Source: Prescottella equi (GTDB lineage Bacteria > Actinomycetota > Actinomycetes > Mycobacteriales > Mycobacteriaceae). Taken from it: a stretch of 64,000 nt of DNA. The stretch spans positions 558,001 through 622,000 of the forward strand of contig NZ_LWTX01000001.1 of assembly GCF_002094305.1 (NCBI RefSeq). The letters are read 5' to 3'. Made by a program: the position numbers and the translations under genes. Shown here in pieces: positions 27,937-36,609 of the stretch (positions are counted from its first letter, which is position 1; every line of letters begins with the position of its first letter). The notes beneath the pieces were generated by a model, which did no database searches, was not told the origin of the DNA, and saw nothing but the letters and a program-made list of their open reading frames with translations.

Positions 27937-29307
27937 GTGGTGGTGGAGAAGTCGGACGAGATCCGGACCCGGGTGAGGCAGCTCATGCCGACCGCGCGCG
28001 ACGAACTCGCGACGCTCGTCGGATTCCGTTCCATCGCCGATCCGCGCCAGGCGCCGCCGGAGCAGTGCACCGGGGCGGCGAAATGGGTCGCCGACGCCTT
28101 CCGGTCGGTCGGCATCGAGCACGTGGAGCTTGTGGAGACGTCCGACGGATCGAAGGCCGTCGTCGGGCACCATCCGGGCCCGGACGGCGCCCCTACCGTC
28201 CTGCTGTACAGCCACTACGACATCCAGCCCGCCGGCGACGAGGCACTCTGGCATTCACCGCCGTTCGAGCTCACCGAGCGGGGCGGGCGCTGGTACGGGC
28301 GCGGCGCGGCGGACTGCAAGGGCAACGTCGTCATGCACCTGCTGGCGCTGCGCGCGCTGTCGTCGGTCGCGGACACCTTCCCGGTCGGAATCCGGATCGT
28401 GTCGGAGGGTTCGGAGGAAACCGGCACCGGTGGTCTCGAGCAACTGGTGCAGGACCGTCCCGACCTGTTCGCCGCCGACGTCGTCGTGATCGCCGACACC
28501 GGCAACGTCGCCGTGGGGCAGCCGACGGTCACCACGAGTCTGCGGGGGATCGCGAACGTCGTGGTTCACGTGGAGACCCTGGAAGGGGAACTGCACTCGG
28601 GAATGTACGGCGGCTCCGCGCCGGACGCGCTCGCGGCGCTCGTGCAGATGCTGTCGACGCTGCGTGACCACGGCGGCAACACCGTCGTCGACGGACTCGA
28701 CACCGCGCAGGACTGGGACGGGGCGCAGTATCCGGAACAGCAGTTCCGCAAGGACGCCGGCGTGCTCGACGGGGTGCGGCTGACCGGATCGGGATCGGTC
28801 GCCGACGCCGTCTGGGCACGGCCCGCGCTGACCATCCTCGGCATCGACGCCCCGCCCGTGATCGGGTCGGCGGCGGCCATCCAACCGCGCGCATCGGCGC
28901 GCCTGAACCTGCGGGTGCCGCCCGGCATGGATCCTCAGCGGGCCCAGGACGCGCTCGTCGCCCACCTGGAAGGCGCGGCCCCGTGGGGCGCGCACGTGCG
29001 GGTCGAGCGCGAGGTCGTCGGTGCCCCGTTCCAGGCGCAGACGTCGGGCCCGGGCTACGCGGCGCTGCAGGCGGCACTGGAGACCGCGTACGGCCATCCG
29101 CTCGCCGTGGCCGGGCAGGGCGGGACCATCCCGTTGTGCAACGTGCTCGCCGAACAGTTCCCGGGCGCCGAGATAGTGCTCATGGGAGTGGAGGAGCCGC
29201 AGGCCCTCATCCACGCGCCCAACGAGAGCGTCGACCCGTCGGAGATCGAGAACCTCGCCGTCGCCGAGGCCCTGTTCCTGCTGGGCCTCGGCGAACGGGG
29301 GGAGTGA
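27937..29307 (+). CDS. M20 family metallopeptidase (dipeptidase-like)
   Basis: Zinc peptidase of the ArgE/DapE/CPG2 class, 456 residues. Metal-ligand motifs are YSHYDIQPAGDEALW, YGRGAADCKGNVV, EGSEETGTGG (catalytic Glu-Glu), VIADTGN, and the C-terminal APNESVDPSEIE; the dimerisation domain starts near TSLRGIANVVVHVETLEGE. Three consecutive in-frame GTG codons (27937, 27940, 27943) follow GGAGG and any could be the start. It is the counterpart of Rv2522c in the block shared with M. tuberculosis (from memory). Probably a cytoplasmic dipeptidase; the natural substrate is unknown. Confidence 0.9.
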   Translation: MVVEKSDEIRTRVRQLMPTARDELATLVGFRSIADPRQAPPEQCTGAAKWVADAFRSVGIEHVELVETSDGSKAVVGHHPGPDGAPTVLLYSHYDIQPAGDEALWHSPPFELTERGGRWYGRGAADCKGNVVMHLLALRALSSVADTFPVGIRIVSEGSEETGTGGLEQLVQDRPDLFAADVVVIADTGNVAVGQPTVTTSLRGIANVVVHVETLEGELHSGMYGGSAPDALAALVQMLSTLRDHGGNTVVDGLDTAQDWDGAQYPEQQFRKDAGVLDGVRLTGSGSVADAVWARPALTILGIDAPPVIGSAAAIQPRASARLNLRVPPGMDPQRAQDALVAHLEGAAPWGAHVRVEREVVGAPFQAQTSGPGYAALQAALETAYGHPLAVAGQGGTIPLCNVLAEQFPGAEIVLMGVEEPQALIHAPNESVDPSEIENLAVAEALFLLGLGERGE

Positions 29308-29318
29308 ACGGAGCGGGC

Positions 29319-29789
29319 CTAGACGGACAGGTCGCGGCGCAGCTTGGCGACATGACCGGTGGCGCGCACGTTGTACTGTGCGACCTCGATCTTGCCGTCC
29401 TCGTCGACGAGGAACGTCGAGCGGATGACGCCCTGGACGACCTTGCCGTACATCTTCTTCTCGCCGAACGCGCCCCACGCGGTGAGTGTCGTCTTCTCCG
29501 GGTCCGACAGCAGCGGGAAGGTCAGGCCCTCGTTGTCCCGGAACTTCGCGAGCTTGGCCGGCTTGTCGGGAGAGATACCGACGACGTCGAGGCCGGCGCC
29601 GTTGAGCTCGTCGAGGCTGTCGCGGAAGTCGCACGCCTGCTTGGTGCAGCCCGGCGTGCTGGCGGCCGGGTAGAAGTACACGATCACCTTGCGGCCGCGG
29701 TAGTCGGCGAGGGACACCTCGTTGCCGTCGGCGTCGGGCAGGGTGAACTCGGGAGCGATGTCTCCGGGGGCAAGCCTGTTGTCGGTCAC
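29319..29789 (-). CDS. bcp: Thioredoxin-dependent thiol peroxidase (PrxQ/Bcp)
   Basis: Peroxiredoxin of 156 residues that reduces hydrogen peroxide and lipid peroxides. The peroxidatic Cys48 is in TPGCT and the resolving Cys53 five residues later (KQAC), the PrxQ pattern. Other motifs are APEFTLPDADGNEVSL, VIVYFYPAASTPGC and STFLVDEDGKI. The GTG start gives the standard length; a longer frame adds an unrelated basic leader. There is no clear ribosome site, so it may be leaderless or nearly so. It converges on the M20 peptidase, as in M. tuberculosis. Confidence 0.94.
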   Translation of the reverse strand: MTDNRLAPGDIAPEFTLPDADGNEVSLADYRGRKVIVYFYPAASTPGCTKQACDFRDSLDELNGAGLDVVGISPDKPAKLAKFRDNEGLTFPLLSDPEKTTLTAWGAFGEKKMYGKVVQGVIRSTFLVDEDGKIEVAQYNVRATGHVAKLRRDLSV

Positions 29790-29933
29790 AGCGAGTGAGG
29801 CTACCGAAGGGGCCTGACGGGTGCGGTCTGCGCCGCGTCGGCTCTTCTGTTCTACGGTTGTGTCGAGCCGGGCCGGTAGCGTGACCGGCACAGCAGCATC
29901 ACAGCCGCATCATTCGAACCAGTTGGAGGACAC

Positions 29934-30155
29934 GTGCCCAGGGACACCGAGGCCATCGAGCGGGACATCGAGAACGCCCGCAATCAGCTCGCGCAGACAC
30001 TCGACGTGCTGGCCGTCCGCACGAATCCGAAGCGGCTGGTCGAGACCACCAAGCACACGGTGCTCGCGAAGCTGAACGAGCCCGCTGTCAAGGCGGCGCT
30101 CATCGGTGCCGGTGCCGTCGTCGGACTGCTCGTGCTGCGCAAGATCTTCCGCTGA
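29934..30155 (+). CDS. DUF3618 small membrane protein
   Basis: A 73-residue protein: an N-terminal acidic/amphipathic helix (DTEAIERDIENARNQLAQTL) with the RDIENAR pattern of DUF3618, then one C-terminal transmembrane helix (ALIGAGAVVGLLVLRKIF). The GTG follows GGAGG. It corresponds in position to Rv2520c. Function unknown; such proteins are usually tail-anchored to the cytoplasmic membrane. Confidence 0.88.
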   Translation: MPRDTEAIERDIENARNQLAQTLDVLAVRTNPKRLVETTKHTVLAKLNEPAVKAALIGAGAVVGLLVLRKIFR

Positions 30156-30264
30156 TCGATCCGCACTCGATCTCCGAACGGGACGTCGGGGCACGCATCC
30201 GCGTCACGGTGCGTACCTGATGTCCCGTTCGTCGTTCGGCGGGCGGCGGATTCCCGAGACACGA

Positions 30265-30297
30265 AGAAGGCCCCCGCACGATGTGCGGGGGCCTTCT
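30265..30297. terminator. Strong hairpin beside tRNA-Lys
   Basis: Perfect 14-bp stem GAAGGCCCCCGCAC / GTGCGGGGGCCTTC with a 3-nt loop, located 3 nt beyond the 3' end of the minus-strand tRNA-Lys. On the minus strand it is followed by TTCGTGTCT. It probably ends the tRNA transcript, and may stop read-through from the DUF3618 gene. Confidence 0.8.
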
Positions 30298-30300
30298 CGG

Positions 30301-30373
30301 TGCGCCCACAGGGACTCGAACCCCGGACCCAGTGATTAAGAGTCACTTGCTCTACCAACTGAGCTATAGGCGC
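30301..30373 (-). tRNA. tRNA-Lys(CTT), copy 1
   Basis: Minus strand: acceptor GCGCCTA / TGGGCGC, D-arm AGCTCAGTTGGTAGAGC, anticodon stem-loop GTGACTCTTAATCAC (anticodon CTT), T-arm CGGGGTTCGAGTCCCTG, discriminator A. CCA is not encoded. Confidence 0.95.
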
Positions 30374-30408
30374 TAGCTCTGCTCGAACGTCCAGTGGACG
30401 ATCCAGCG

Positions 30409-30481
30409 TGCGCCGCCAGGGACTCGAACCCCGAACCCAGTGATTAAGAGTCACTTGCTCTGCCAGTTGAGCTAGCGGCGC
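30409..30481 (-). tRNA. tRNA-Lys(CTT), copy 2
   Basis: Minus strand: acceptor GCGCCGC / GCGGCGC, D-arm AGCTCAACTGGCAGAGC, the same anticodon stem-loop as copy 1 (CTT), T-arm CGGGGTTCGAGTCCCTG, discriminator A, no encoded CCA. It is 35 bp from copy 1 and differs mainly in the acceptor stem and D-loop. Confidence 0.95.
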
Positions 30482-30753
30482 ATTTTGCCTCGGCGGGGTG
30501 TCCCCGCTCGGTGCGAGGAGAACATTAACGGACCGCTTCCGACGAAAGCAAATCAGTCCCTCTGTAACCACTGCGGCGCAGGTAGCGATTGGTATTCGAC
30601 CGTTACTCGACTGTCCGGCACGTCGTCGGAGGGCGCGTCGTCGGACTGGCATCATGCAGGTGCGCGAGCGACGGACCGGTCGGGTTCCGGCGCCGGGGCG
30701 GGGCACGCCAGGCGGGTGTGTCGTGGTTGTTGTGGTTGTGAAGTGGGGTTTTC

Positions 30754-31998
30754 ATGAAGATCGGTCGCGGGGTCGAGAGTCGGCGCGGCGGGCTAGTCGG
30801 ACGTTCGAAGGTTCCGGTCGTGGTTGCGGCGGTGGCCGCAGCGCTCGGGGCGGTGATGCTCGTCACCGGCTGCACCATCTCGACCGGGCCGGCCGGGGCG
30901 TCGACGTCGTCGGACGCGCCCATCGACTCGAATCCGCTCCTGTCGTTGATCAAGCCGGTCGTCACCACGACGGTCACCGACGGGGCCGTGGGTTACTCGC
31001 CCGGTGACCCGGTAGCGGTGCGCGTCGCCGACGGTCGCCTGGTCGACGTGGAGCTGCGCAACCCAGAGGGACGCGCCGTCGAGGGCGTGGTCGCCCCGGA
31101 CGGGTTGTCCTGGACCAACACCGAGCCGCTCGGTTACAACCGCAAGTACACGTTGCGGGCCGACGCCTACGGGCTCGGCGGCTCGACGTCGACGACGCTC
31201 ACCTTCACCACGAGTGCGCCGGGCAACCTCACCAAGCCGTACGTGATGCCCGGTGACGGCAGCGTCGTCGGCATCGGGCAGCCGGTCGCGGTCCAGTTCG
31301 ACGAGAACATCCCGGACCGCAAGGCGGCGGAGGCGGCGATCGAGATCGTCACGGTGCCGCCTGTCGAAGGCGCGTTCTACTGGCTCAACAACCGGGAGGT
31401 CCGCTGGCGTCCACAGAACTACTGGGCGCCGGGAACCAAGGTGACCGTGGACGTCAAGGTCTACGGCCGCGAGCTCGGCAAGGGGATGTTCGGGCAGGAG
31501 GACGTCCACTCCTCGTTCACCATCGGGGATGCGGTCGTCATCACCGCGGACGACGACACCAAGCAGGTGACGGTGAACGTGGCCGGTAAGGACGTCAAGA
31601 CGATGCCGACGTCGATGGGCAAGAACAGCACCCCCACCGACAACGGCGTCTACATCATCGGAGATCGCTTCGACCACCTGGTGATGGATTCGTCCACCTA
31701 CGGCGTCCCGGTGAACTCGGCGGACGGCTACCGCACGCCCGTCGACTGGGCCACGCGAATGTCCTACAGCGGCATCTTCTTCCACTCCGCACCCTGGTCT
31801 CTCAGCGAGCAGGGAAACACCAACACCAGCCACGGGTGCCTCAACCTGAGCCCGTCGAACGCGAAGTGGATCTACGACAACACCAAGCGCGGCGACATCG
31901 TGATCGTCGAGAACACCGTCGGGGGGACCTTGTCGGGCACCGACGGCCTGGGCGACTGGAACATCCCCTGGGAGACCTGGCGCGCCGGCAACGCATGA
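30754..31998 (+). CDS. ldtB: L,D-transpeptidase lipoprotein (LdtB-like)
   Basis: Periplasmic cross-linking enzyme that makes 3-3 peptidoglycan bonds; 414 residues. It has a basic start, a hydrophobic segment and the lipobox LVTGC (Cys40). Two immunoglobulin-like domains follow, then the YkuD catalytic domain with FFHSAPW and SHGCLNLS (nucleophile about Cys362), and a C-terminal [13 protein letters not shown] tail. Size and layout match LdtMt2 (Rv2518c) of M. tuberculosis, which sits in the same neighbourhood. These carbapenem-sensitive enzymes dominate cross-linking in mycolate-producing actinobacteria. Confidence 0.93.
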   Translation: MKIGRGVESRRGGLVGRSKVPVVVAAVAAALGAVMLVTGCTISTGPAGASTSSDAPIDSNPLLSLIKPVVTTTVTDGAVGYSPGDPVAVRVADGRLVDVELRNPEGRAVEGVVAPDGLSWTNTEPLGYNRKYTLRADAYGLGGSTSTTLTFTTSAPGNLTKPYVMPGDGSVVGIGQPVAVQFDENIPDRKAAEAAIEIVTVPPVEGAFYWLNNREVRWRPQNYWAPGTKVTVDVKVYGRELGKGMFGQEDVHSSFTIGDAVVITADDDTKQVTVNVAGKDVKTMPTSMGKNSTPTDNGVYIIGDRFDHLVMDSSTYGVPVNSADGYRTPVDWATRMSYSGIFFHSAPWSLSEQGNTNTSHGCLNLSPSNAKWIYDNTKRGDIVIVENTVGGTLSGTDGLGDWNIPWETWRAGNA

Positions 31999-32050
31999 CC
32001 GCCGATTAATCTGGGTGTGACCGAATCGTCCGAAGGAACGGGAGCTGAAC

Positions 32051-32278
32051 GTGGAATCGGTGGGAGTCGGGGACCTGGTGCAGGCGGCGGGACATGCGGG
32101 CCCGTGGACCGTCCTCGAGGTCCGACACGGCATGGCACTCCTCGAACACGCCGACGGCCACCGGCTGTCGCGTCGGACGACTTCGCTGACCGTGGTGCGC
32201 AAGGCGCAGCCCGGTCCCGCCGCCCCGGCGGCCGAATCGGCCGACAGCGACGGTGAGTCGCCCACGCTGTTCGACTAG
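32051..32278 (+). CDS. Small conserved protein
   Basis: A 75-residue protein, MESVGVGDLVQAAGHAG at the start, with a compact beta-rich first half (PWTVLEVRHGMALLEHADGH, then RLSRRTTSLTVVRK) and an acidic disordered tail ending SPTLFD. The GTG start follows GGGAGC with good spacing. The beta-strand pattern suggests a small SH3-like or Tudor-like barrel, which is inference only. It follows ldtB by 52 bp and ends before a strong terminator. Confidence 0.65.
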   Translation: MESVGVGDLVQAAGHAGPWTVLEVRHGMALLEHADGHRLSRRTTSLTVVRKAQPGPAAPAAESADSDGESPTLFD

Positions 32279-32340
32279 TCCCACGCCGTTCGATCGGGAG
32301 GGGTGCGACGAGTCGATGCGCGCCCCGTCGCTCCGGCGAC

Positions 32341-32385
32341 ACGAAAGTGGCCGGCACCAGATGGTGCCGGCCACTTTCGTAGTTT
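32341..32385. terminator. Bidirectional terminator with a 19-bp perfect stem
   Basis: Perfect 19-bp stem, ACGAAAGTGGCCGGCACCA on the left, with only GA between the arms. It is followed by AGTTT on the plus strand. It separates the plus-strand 75-residue gene from the minus-strand 38-residue peptide gene and probably terminates both. Confidence 0.85.
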
Positions 32386-32410
32386 GCGGTTCTGATCCGT
32401 CAGGACGGGA

Positions 32411-32527
32411 TCAGATGACGCCCAGCAGGGCGAGCAGGCCGATGACGCCACCGATGCCGCTGACGAGGCCGGCGCCGATGCCGAAGTAGTTGCGGATCTC
32501 GGGGGTCGAGGAACCGAAGGTAGGCAT
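32411..32527 (-). CDS. 38-residue glycine-rich hydrophobic peptide
   Basis: Short gene with a near-ideal ribosome site (AGGAG, then AAAAC before the ATG). The peptide begins MPTFGSSTPEIRNYFGIG and continues as one hydrophobic, glycine-spaced helix (GLVSGIGGVIGLLALLGVI) to the C-terminus. There is no cleavable signal peptide or cysteine. GxxxG-type spacing suggests a self-associating membrane helix. It stands alone, with about 400 bp of upstream sequence to tRNA-His and a strong terminator 30 bp downstream. Small porins of Corynebacteriales (PorA/PorH) are of similar size, but I see no sequence match, so that is only one possibility. Confidence 0.7.
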   Translation of the reverse strand: MPTFGSSTPEIRNYFGIGAGLVSGIGGVIGLLALLGVI

Positions 32528-32741
32528 GTTTTCTCCTGTTGTTGATGCTGTCGGGCTGCGTCAGTGAGGAAAGTCACTGCCGTGCATCGAAGATGCTGCG
32601 CGTCACAGTAGAGAACGGATGAACATACGGTTAAGAACAGGTCTCACTGAGTGGGACTTGTCAGTTTTTCCTGGTCAGACGCATTTGTTCCTACTGTCCG
32701 GTAACGAACGGTGAAATAGGTCACGTTTCTTGTTCTACCTC

Positions 32742-32802
32742 GCGTTTTGCGCACTTGTCGCGCGATGCGGGGTCCCGCACGCGCGACAAGTGCGCAAAAC
32801 GC
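32742..32802. repeat. 61-nt near-perfect palindrome
   Basis: Arms of 23 nt (GCGTTTTGCGCACTTGTCGC at the left end) pair perfectly between 32742-32764 and 32780-32802. After one unpaired A at 32765, the inner part TGCGGGGTCCCGCA adds six more pairs around a 2-nt loop, giving 29 pairs in total. There is no T-run. It lies beyond the tRNA-His terminator, so it is not needed for termination. A REP-type or MITE-like element is the most likely explanation; no second copy was seen in the window. Confidence 0.8.
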
Positions 32803-32894
32803 AGGAGTGGGGTAGAGGCGGCTGTCGCGCGGCACGAGCGCGGGTCGGGGTCCGACACAGAGCGACACAGAGTCCCGGGGGCGGCGCGGGAACG

Positions 32895-32928
32895 AGAAAA
32901 GCCCCGGCGGATGCCGGGGCTTTTCTTC
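32895..32928 (-). terminator. Terminator of tRNA-His
   Basis: Stem GAAAAGCCCCGGC / GCCGGGGCTTTTC with a 4-nt loop (GGAT on the plus strand). On the minus strand the right arm ends in CTTTTCTCGTT, a suitable T-rich tail. It starts a few bases after the tRNA 3' end. Confidence 0.85.
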
Positions 32929-32930
32929 GG

Positions 32931-33004
32931 GGTGACTGACGGGACTCGAACCCGCGACAGCCAGGATCACAACCTGGTGCTCTACCAACTGAACTACAGT
33001 CACC
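32931..33004 (-). tRNA. tRNA-His(GTG)
   Basis: Minus strand: extra 5' G (-1) opposite discriminator C, acceptor GTGACTG / CAGTCAC, D-arm AGTTCAGTTGGTAGAGC, anticodon loop TTGTGAT (GTG), T-arm CGGGTTCGAGTCCCG. The G-1:C73 pair is diagnostic for histidine tRNA. It is next to orn, as in mycobacteria. Confidence 0.96.
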
Positions 33005-33086
33005 ATCGCTGTAACTTCCGGCGGGGCCGGTTGCTGCAGCGAGATGAATACTAGCCTGTCGATCGAGGAAAGTGCCAATCGGCAGG

Positions 33087-33686
33087 TCAGGCGGGGCCCA
33101 GGGCCTCCACCACGGCGGCGATCTCGGTGGTCGACGGACCCGGATCGGCGACGAACGCCGTGCGGCGGTAGTACTGCAGTTCGCGGATCGACTCCTTGAT
33201 GTCCGCCAGCGCGCGGTGCGACAGGCCCTTCTCCGGCTGACCGAAGTAGATCCGGGGGTACCAGCGCCGGCACAGTTCCTTGATGGAGCTGACGTCGATC
33301 ATGCGGTAGTGCAGGTGGGAGTCGAGTTCGGGCATGTCGCGGGCGATGAAACCGCGATCGGTCGCGATCGAGTTACCGGCCAGCGGCACCGTGCCGGCGA
33401 CGGGTACGTGCTCGCGGATGTACGCCAGCACCATCTGTTCGGCCTCGGCGAGCGTCACCGTCGACGCGCGCACCTCTTCCGTCAGTCCCGACTTCGCGTG
33501 CATCTGGGTCACGACGTCCGGCATGTCCGCCAGCGCCTCGTCGTCGGCGTGGATCACGATGTCCACGCCTTCGCCCAGGATGTTGAGGTCGCTGTCGGTC
33601 ACGAGGGCCGCGATCTCGATGAGCTTGTCCGAACCGAGCCGAAGCCCCGTCATTTCGCAATCGATCCATACCAATTTGTCTTGCAC
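33087..33686 (-). CDS. orn: Oligoribonuclease
   Basis: DEDDh 3'-5' exoribonuclease of 199 residues that degrades di- and short oligoribonucleotides, including pGpG from c-di-GMP. Catalytic residues are Asp9 and Glu11 (WIDCEMTGL), the Asp of [12 protein letters not shown], and the HRALADI histidine/aspartate pair; [12 protein letters not shown] and [12 protein letters not shown] are orn signatures. I chose the GTG at 33686 (VQDKLVW), the start used in M. tuberculosis; a GTG three codons upstream is also in frame. It is divergent from the DUF853 ATPase gene. Confidence 0.95.
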   Translation of the reverse strand: MQDKLVWIDCEMTGLRLGSDKLIEIAALVTDSDLNILGEGVDIVIHADDEALADMPDVVTQMHAKSGLTEEVRASTVTLAEAEQMVLAYIREHVPVAGTVPLAGNSIATDRGFIARDMPELDSHLHYRMIDVSSIKELCRRWYPRIYFGQPEKGLSHRALADIKESIRELQYYRRTAFVADPGPSTTEIAAVVEALGPA

Positions 33687-33769
33687 GAGAAACACAGTAG
33701 TCAGGGACCGTCGGGATATTGTCCACGGTGGAGAACTTCCCGCACGCTTTCTGCTCGAGGAGGACGTCC

Positions 33770-35374
33770 ATGACGGTTGATCCGAGTGCCGACGGCGCGC
33801 AGTCGCCCGCGGGGAACGGCCGAATCGCCGCCGCCGCTGCCGAGATCGCGTCCGGCTACGCGTCCGACGGGGCGGCCGTGGAACTGGGAGCGATCGTCGT
33901 CGACGACGTCGTGGATCCGTCCGCGCGCGTGCGCATTCCGCTCGCCACCCTCAACCGTCACGGACTCGTGGCGGGGGCGACGGGCACCGGCAAAACCAAG
34001 ACACTCCAGGGCATCGCCGAACAGCTCTCGGCCGCCGGGGTTCCCGTCGTCATGGCCGATGTGAAGGGCGACCTGTCCGGGCTGTCCGTCGCGGGGGCCT
34101 CGAACGACGCCATAGTGACGCGCGCCCGCGAGACGGGCGACGCGGACTGGTCTCCCGAGCGCTACCCGGTGGAGTTCCTCTCCCTCGGCACGGAGGGGAG
34201 CGGCATTCCGGTGCGCGCGACGATCACGAGCTTCGGGCCGATCCTGCTCGCCAAGGTGCTCGGACTCAACGCGACGCAGGAGTCGACCCTCGGGCTCATC
34301 TTCCACTGGGCGGACACCCGCGGGCTGGCGCTGCTGGACCTGAAGGATCTGCGGGCGGTGATCGCGCACCTGACGTCCGACGAGGGCAAGGCCGACCTGA
34401 AGGGCATCGGAGGAGTGTCGGCGGCCACCGCGGGGGTGATCCTGCGGTCGCTCGTGAACCTCGAGGCGGACGGCGGTGACACGTTCTTCGGTGAGCCCGA
34501 ATTCGAGACGGAGGATCTGCTCCGCCTCGCCGACGACGGCCGCGGGATCGTCACGCTGTTCGAGCTCGGCGCCCAGGCAGCACGACCGGTGATGTTCTCG
34601 ACGTTCCTGATGTGGGTGCTGGCGGACCTGTTCCAGACGCTGCCCGAGGCCGGGGATCTCGACAAGCCCAAGCTCGTCTTCATCTTCGACGAGGCCCACC
34701 TGCTGTTCGCGGACGCGTCGAAGGCGTTCCTGGCGCAGGTGGAGCAGACCGTGAAGTTGATCCGTTCCAAGGGCGTCGGCGTGTTCTTCTGTACGCAGTT
34801 GCCGACGGACGTGCCCAATGCCGTCCTGTCGCAGCTCGGGGCCCGGGTGCAGCACGCGCTGCGCGCCTTCACCCCGGACGATCAGAAGGCGCTCACGAAG
34901 ACGGTGCGCACGTATCCGACGACCGCGCACTACGACCTCGCGAAGGCGCTGACATCGCTGGGCACGGGCGAGGCGATCGTGACGGTGCTGTCGGAGCGGG
35001 GTGCACCGACGCCGGTGGCGTGGACCCGGATGCGGCCACCGCGCTCTCTCATGGGCACGATCGGCGACGACGGCATCCGCTCCGCGGTTGCGGCGAGCAC
35101 ACTGCAGCCGAAGTACGGGCAGACGGTCGACCGGGAATCGGCGTACGAACTCCTGAGCGCCAAGGTGGCCGGGGCGCCGAACGCAGACCCGGCGCTGGAC
35201 GTGCCGCCGGTGCCGGACCTTCCCGACCTGCCGCCGGCGCCGGACGAACCGAGTGTGACCGAGCAGATCCTCGGTAATGCTGCCGTGAAGAGTTTCCTGC
35301 GGTCGGCCGCGTCGGCGGCGGGACGAGAGATCTCGCGGAGCATCTTCGGTACCGGGCGCCGCCGACGGCGGTGA
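33770..35374 (+). CDS. DUF853 HerA-like ATPase
   Basis: A 534-residue ATPase of the HerA/FtsK superfamily class annotated DUF853 (helicase HerA-like C-terminal). Walker A is [11 protein letters not shown] near residue 69, Walker B is [13 protein letters not shown], and [20 protein letters not shown] is the sensor/arginine region typical of the family. The tail is Pro-rich and ends with a basic RRRRR. The ATG follows GAGGAGG. It corresponds to Rv2510c beside orn in M. tuberculosis. HerA proteins pump DNA with NurA nuclease; no NurA is present here, so the role is unknown. Confidence 0.88.
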   Translation: MTVDPSADGAQSPAGNGRIAAAAAEIASGYASDGAAVELGAIVVDDVVDPSARVRIPLATLNRHGLVAGATGTGKTKTLQGIAEQLSAAGVPVVMADVKGDLSGLSVAGASNDAIVTRARETGDADWSPERYPVEFLSLGTEGSGIPVRATITSFGPILLAKVLGLNATQESTLGLIFHWADTRGLALLDLKDLRAVIAHLTSDEGKADLKGIGGVSAATAGVILRSLVNLEADGGDTFFGEPEFETEDLLRLADDGRGIVTLFELGAQAARPVMFSTFLMWVLADLFQTLPEAGDLDKPKLVFIFDEAHLLFADASKAFLAQVEQTVKLIRSKGVGVFFCTQLPTDVPNAVLSQLGARVQHALRAFTPDDQKALTKTVRTYPTTAHYDLAKALTSLGTGEAIVTVLSERGAPTPVAWTRMRPPRSLMGTIGDDGIRSAVAASTLQPKYGQTVDRESAYELLSAKVAGAPNADPALDVPPVPDLPDLPPAPDEPSVTEQILGNAAVKSFLRSAASAAGREISRSIFGTGRRRRR

Positions 35375-35393
35375 CGCCCGGTACCGAACGCGA

Positions 35394-36512
35394 TCAGTCG
35401 AACAGCACGACGCCGCGAATGTTCTTGCCTTCGTGCATGTCGATGAAGCCCTGGGCGATGTCGTCGAGCTTGTAGGTGGTGGTGACGAGCTTGTCGAGTT
35501 CGAGCTTGCCGGCCTTGTACATCTCGACCATCCACGGGATGTCCGCGCTCGGGGCGGAGGCGCCGAACAGCGACCCCTGGATGCGCTTCTGGTACAGCGT
35601 CAGCTCGAGCAGGCTGATCGGCAGCCCGACGTCCTCCATCTTGCCGAGACCGGTGACGACGCACGTGCCGGCCTTGCGGATCGACGAGAAGGCCTGCGCG
35701 ACATGCTCACCGGTGGTGACACCGACCGTGACGATGGCCGCGTCCGCGCCCTGCCCGTTGGTGAACGAGCGCGCGATCTCGGTGGCCTCCTCCATCGTGG
35801 CCACAGCGTGGGTGGCACCGAACTCGAGAGCCGCATTGCGCTTGAACTCGACCGGATCGACCGCGATGATGTGTGACGCCCCCGCGTGCGCCGCGCCCTG
35901 GACGGCGTTGATGCCGATGCCGCCGATGCCCATGACGATGACCGTGTGCCCGGGGTAGACCTCGGCCGAGTTCACGGCGGCGCCCCAGCCGGTGCCGACG
36001 CCGCAGCCCAGCAGGCACAGGGTCTCGAGGGGGAGATCCTTGTCGACCTTGACGGCGGAATCGATGCTGACCGTGGTGTATTCGCTGAACGTGCCGAGTC
36101 CGCAGGTCTGCGCGACGGGTGCGCCGTCGAGCGTCAGCCGGTAGCTGTTCGGGTCGTCGGGGCGGCCGCCGGTCATGATCGCGGCGCCGCGGTCGCAGAG
36201 GTTCTGCAGGCCCTTGGCGCACCAGCGGCAGCGGCCGCAGCCGGCGAGGAACGAGAAGATGACGTGGTCGCCCACCTCCCAGCCGACGGTGTGCGGTCCG
36301 ACCTCGACGACGATGCCGGCGCCCTCGTGGCCGCCGCAGATCGGGTAGCGGCCCACGCCGTGGTCGCCCTTGGCGATGTGATCGTCGGAGTGGCACAGGC
36401 CCGACGCGACCATCTTGACGGTGAGCTCGTTCTGGCGGGGGCCCTCGAGTTCGAGTTCGACCACCTTGTAGGTGCCGGGCGCTTCGGTGATGACGGCGGC
36501 GCGGGTCTTCAC
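35394..36512 (-). CDS. NDMA-dependent zinc alcohol dehydrogenase
   Basis: Zinc alcohol dehydrogenase of 372 residues, closest to the actinobacterial type assayed with N,N-dimethyl-4-nitrosoaniline, which holds its NAD cofactor tightly. Catalytic zinc ligands are Cys40 (GLCHSDDH) and the GGHEGAG histidine; structural zinc cysteines are in CGRCRWCAKGLQNLC. The Rossmann motif is GIGGIGINAVQG and the end reads IRGVVLFD. The GTG start follows AGGAGG. It probably oxidises primary alcohols or aldehydes. It interrupts the block otherwise shared with mycobacteria between DUF853 and cmrA. Confidence 0.92.
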   Translation of the reverse strand: MKTRAAVITEAPGTYKVVELELEGPRQNELTVKMVASGLCHSDDHIAKGDHGVGRYPICGGHEGAGIVVEVGPHTVGWEVGDHVIFSFLAGCGRCRWCAKGLQNLCDRGAAIMTGGRPDDPNSYRLTLDGAPVAQTCGLGTFSEYTTVSIDSAVKVDKDLPLETLCLLGCGVGTGWGAAVNSAEVYPGHTVIVMGIGGIGINAVQGAAHAGASHIIAVDPVEFKRNAALEFGATHAVATMEEATEIARSFTNGQGADAAIVTVGVTTGEHVAQAFSSIRKAGTCVVTGLGKMEDVGLPISLLELTLYQKRIQGSLFGASAPSADIPWMVEMYKAGKLELDKLVTTTYKLDDIAQGFIDMHEGKNIRGVVLFD

Positions 36513-36609
36513 GGGGTTCCTCCTGGCTGGATCGCAATGTTGTGGTGCGCATCACTATCTGCCCGGACGGTCTGTTTCCGTGTGACCGGTCTCACTCACT
36601 GGAACCGGG

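Larger units (their letters stand above)
32528..32930. other. Intergenic region upstream of the 38-residue peptide gene
   Basis: A 403-bp gap. The AT-richer part (32590-32640) probably holds the minus-strand promoter of the peptide gene. It also holds the 61-nt palindrome at 32742-32802 and the tRNA-His terminator at 32895-32928. No further gene is convincing. Confidence 0.6.

Noticed and set aside
30301-30481. Possible short direct repeat or attachment site
   Set aside because: The repetition is explained by two complete tRNA-Lys genes; no integrase or displaced tRNA 3' fragment was seen.
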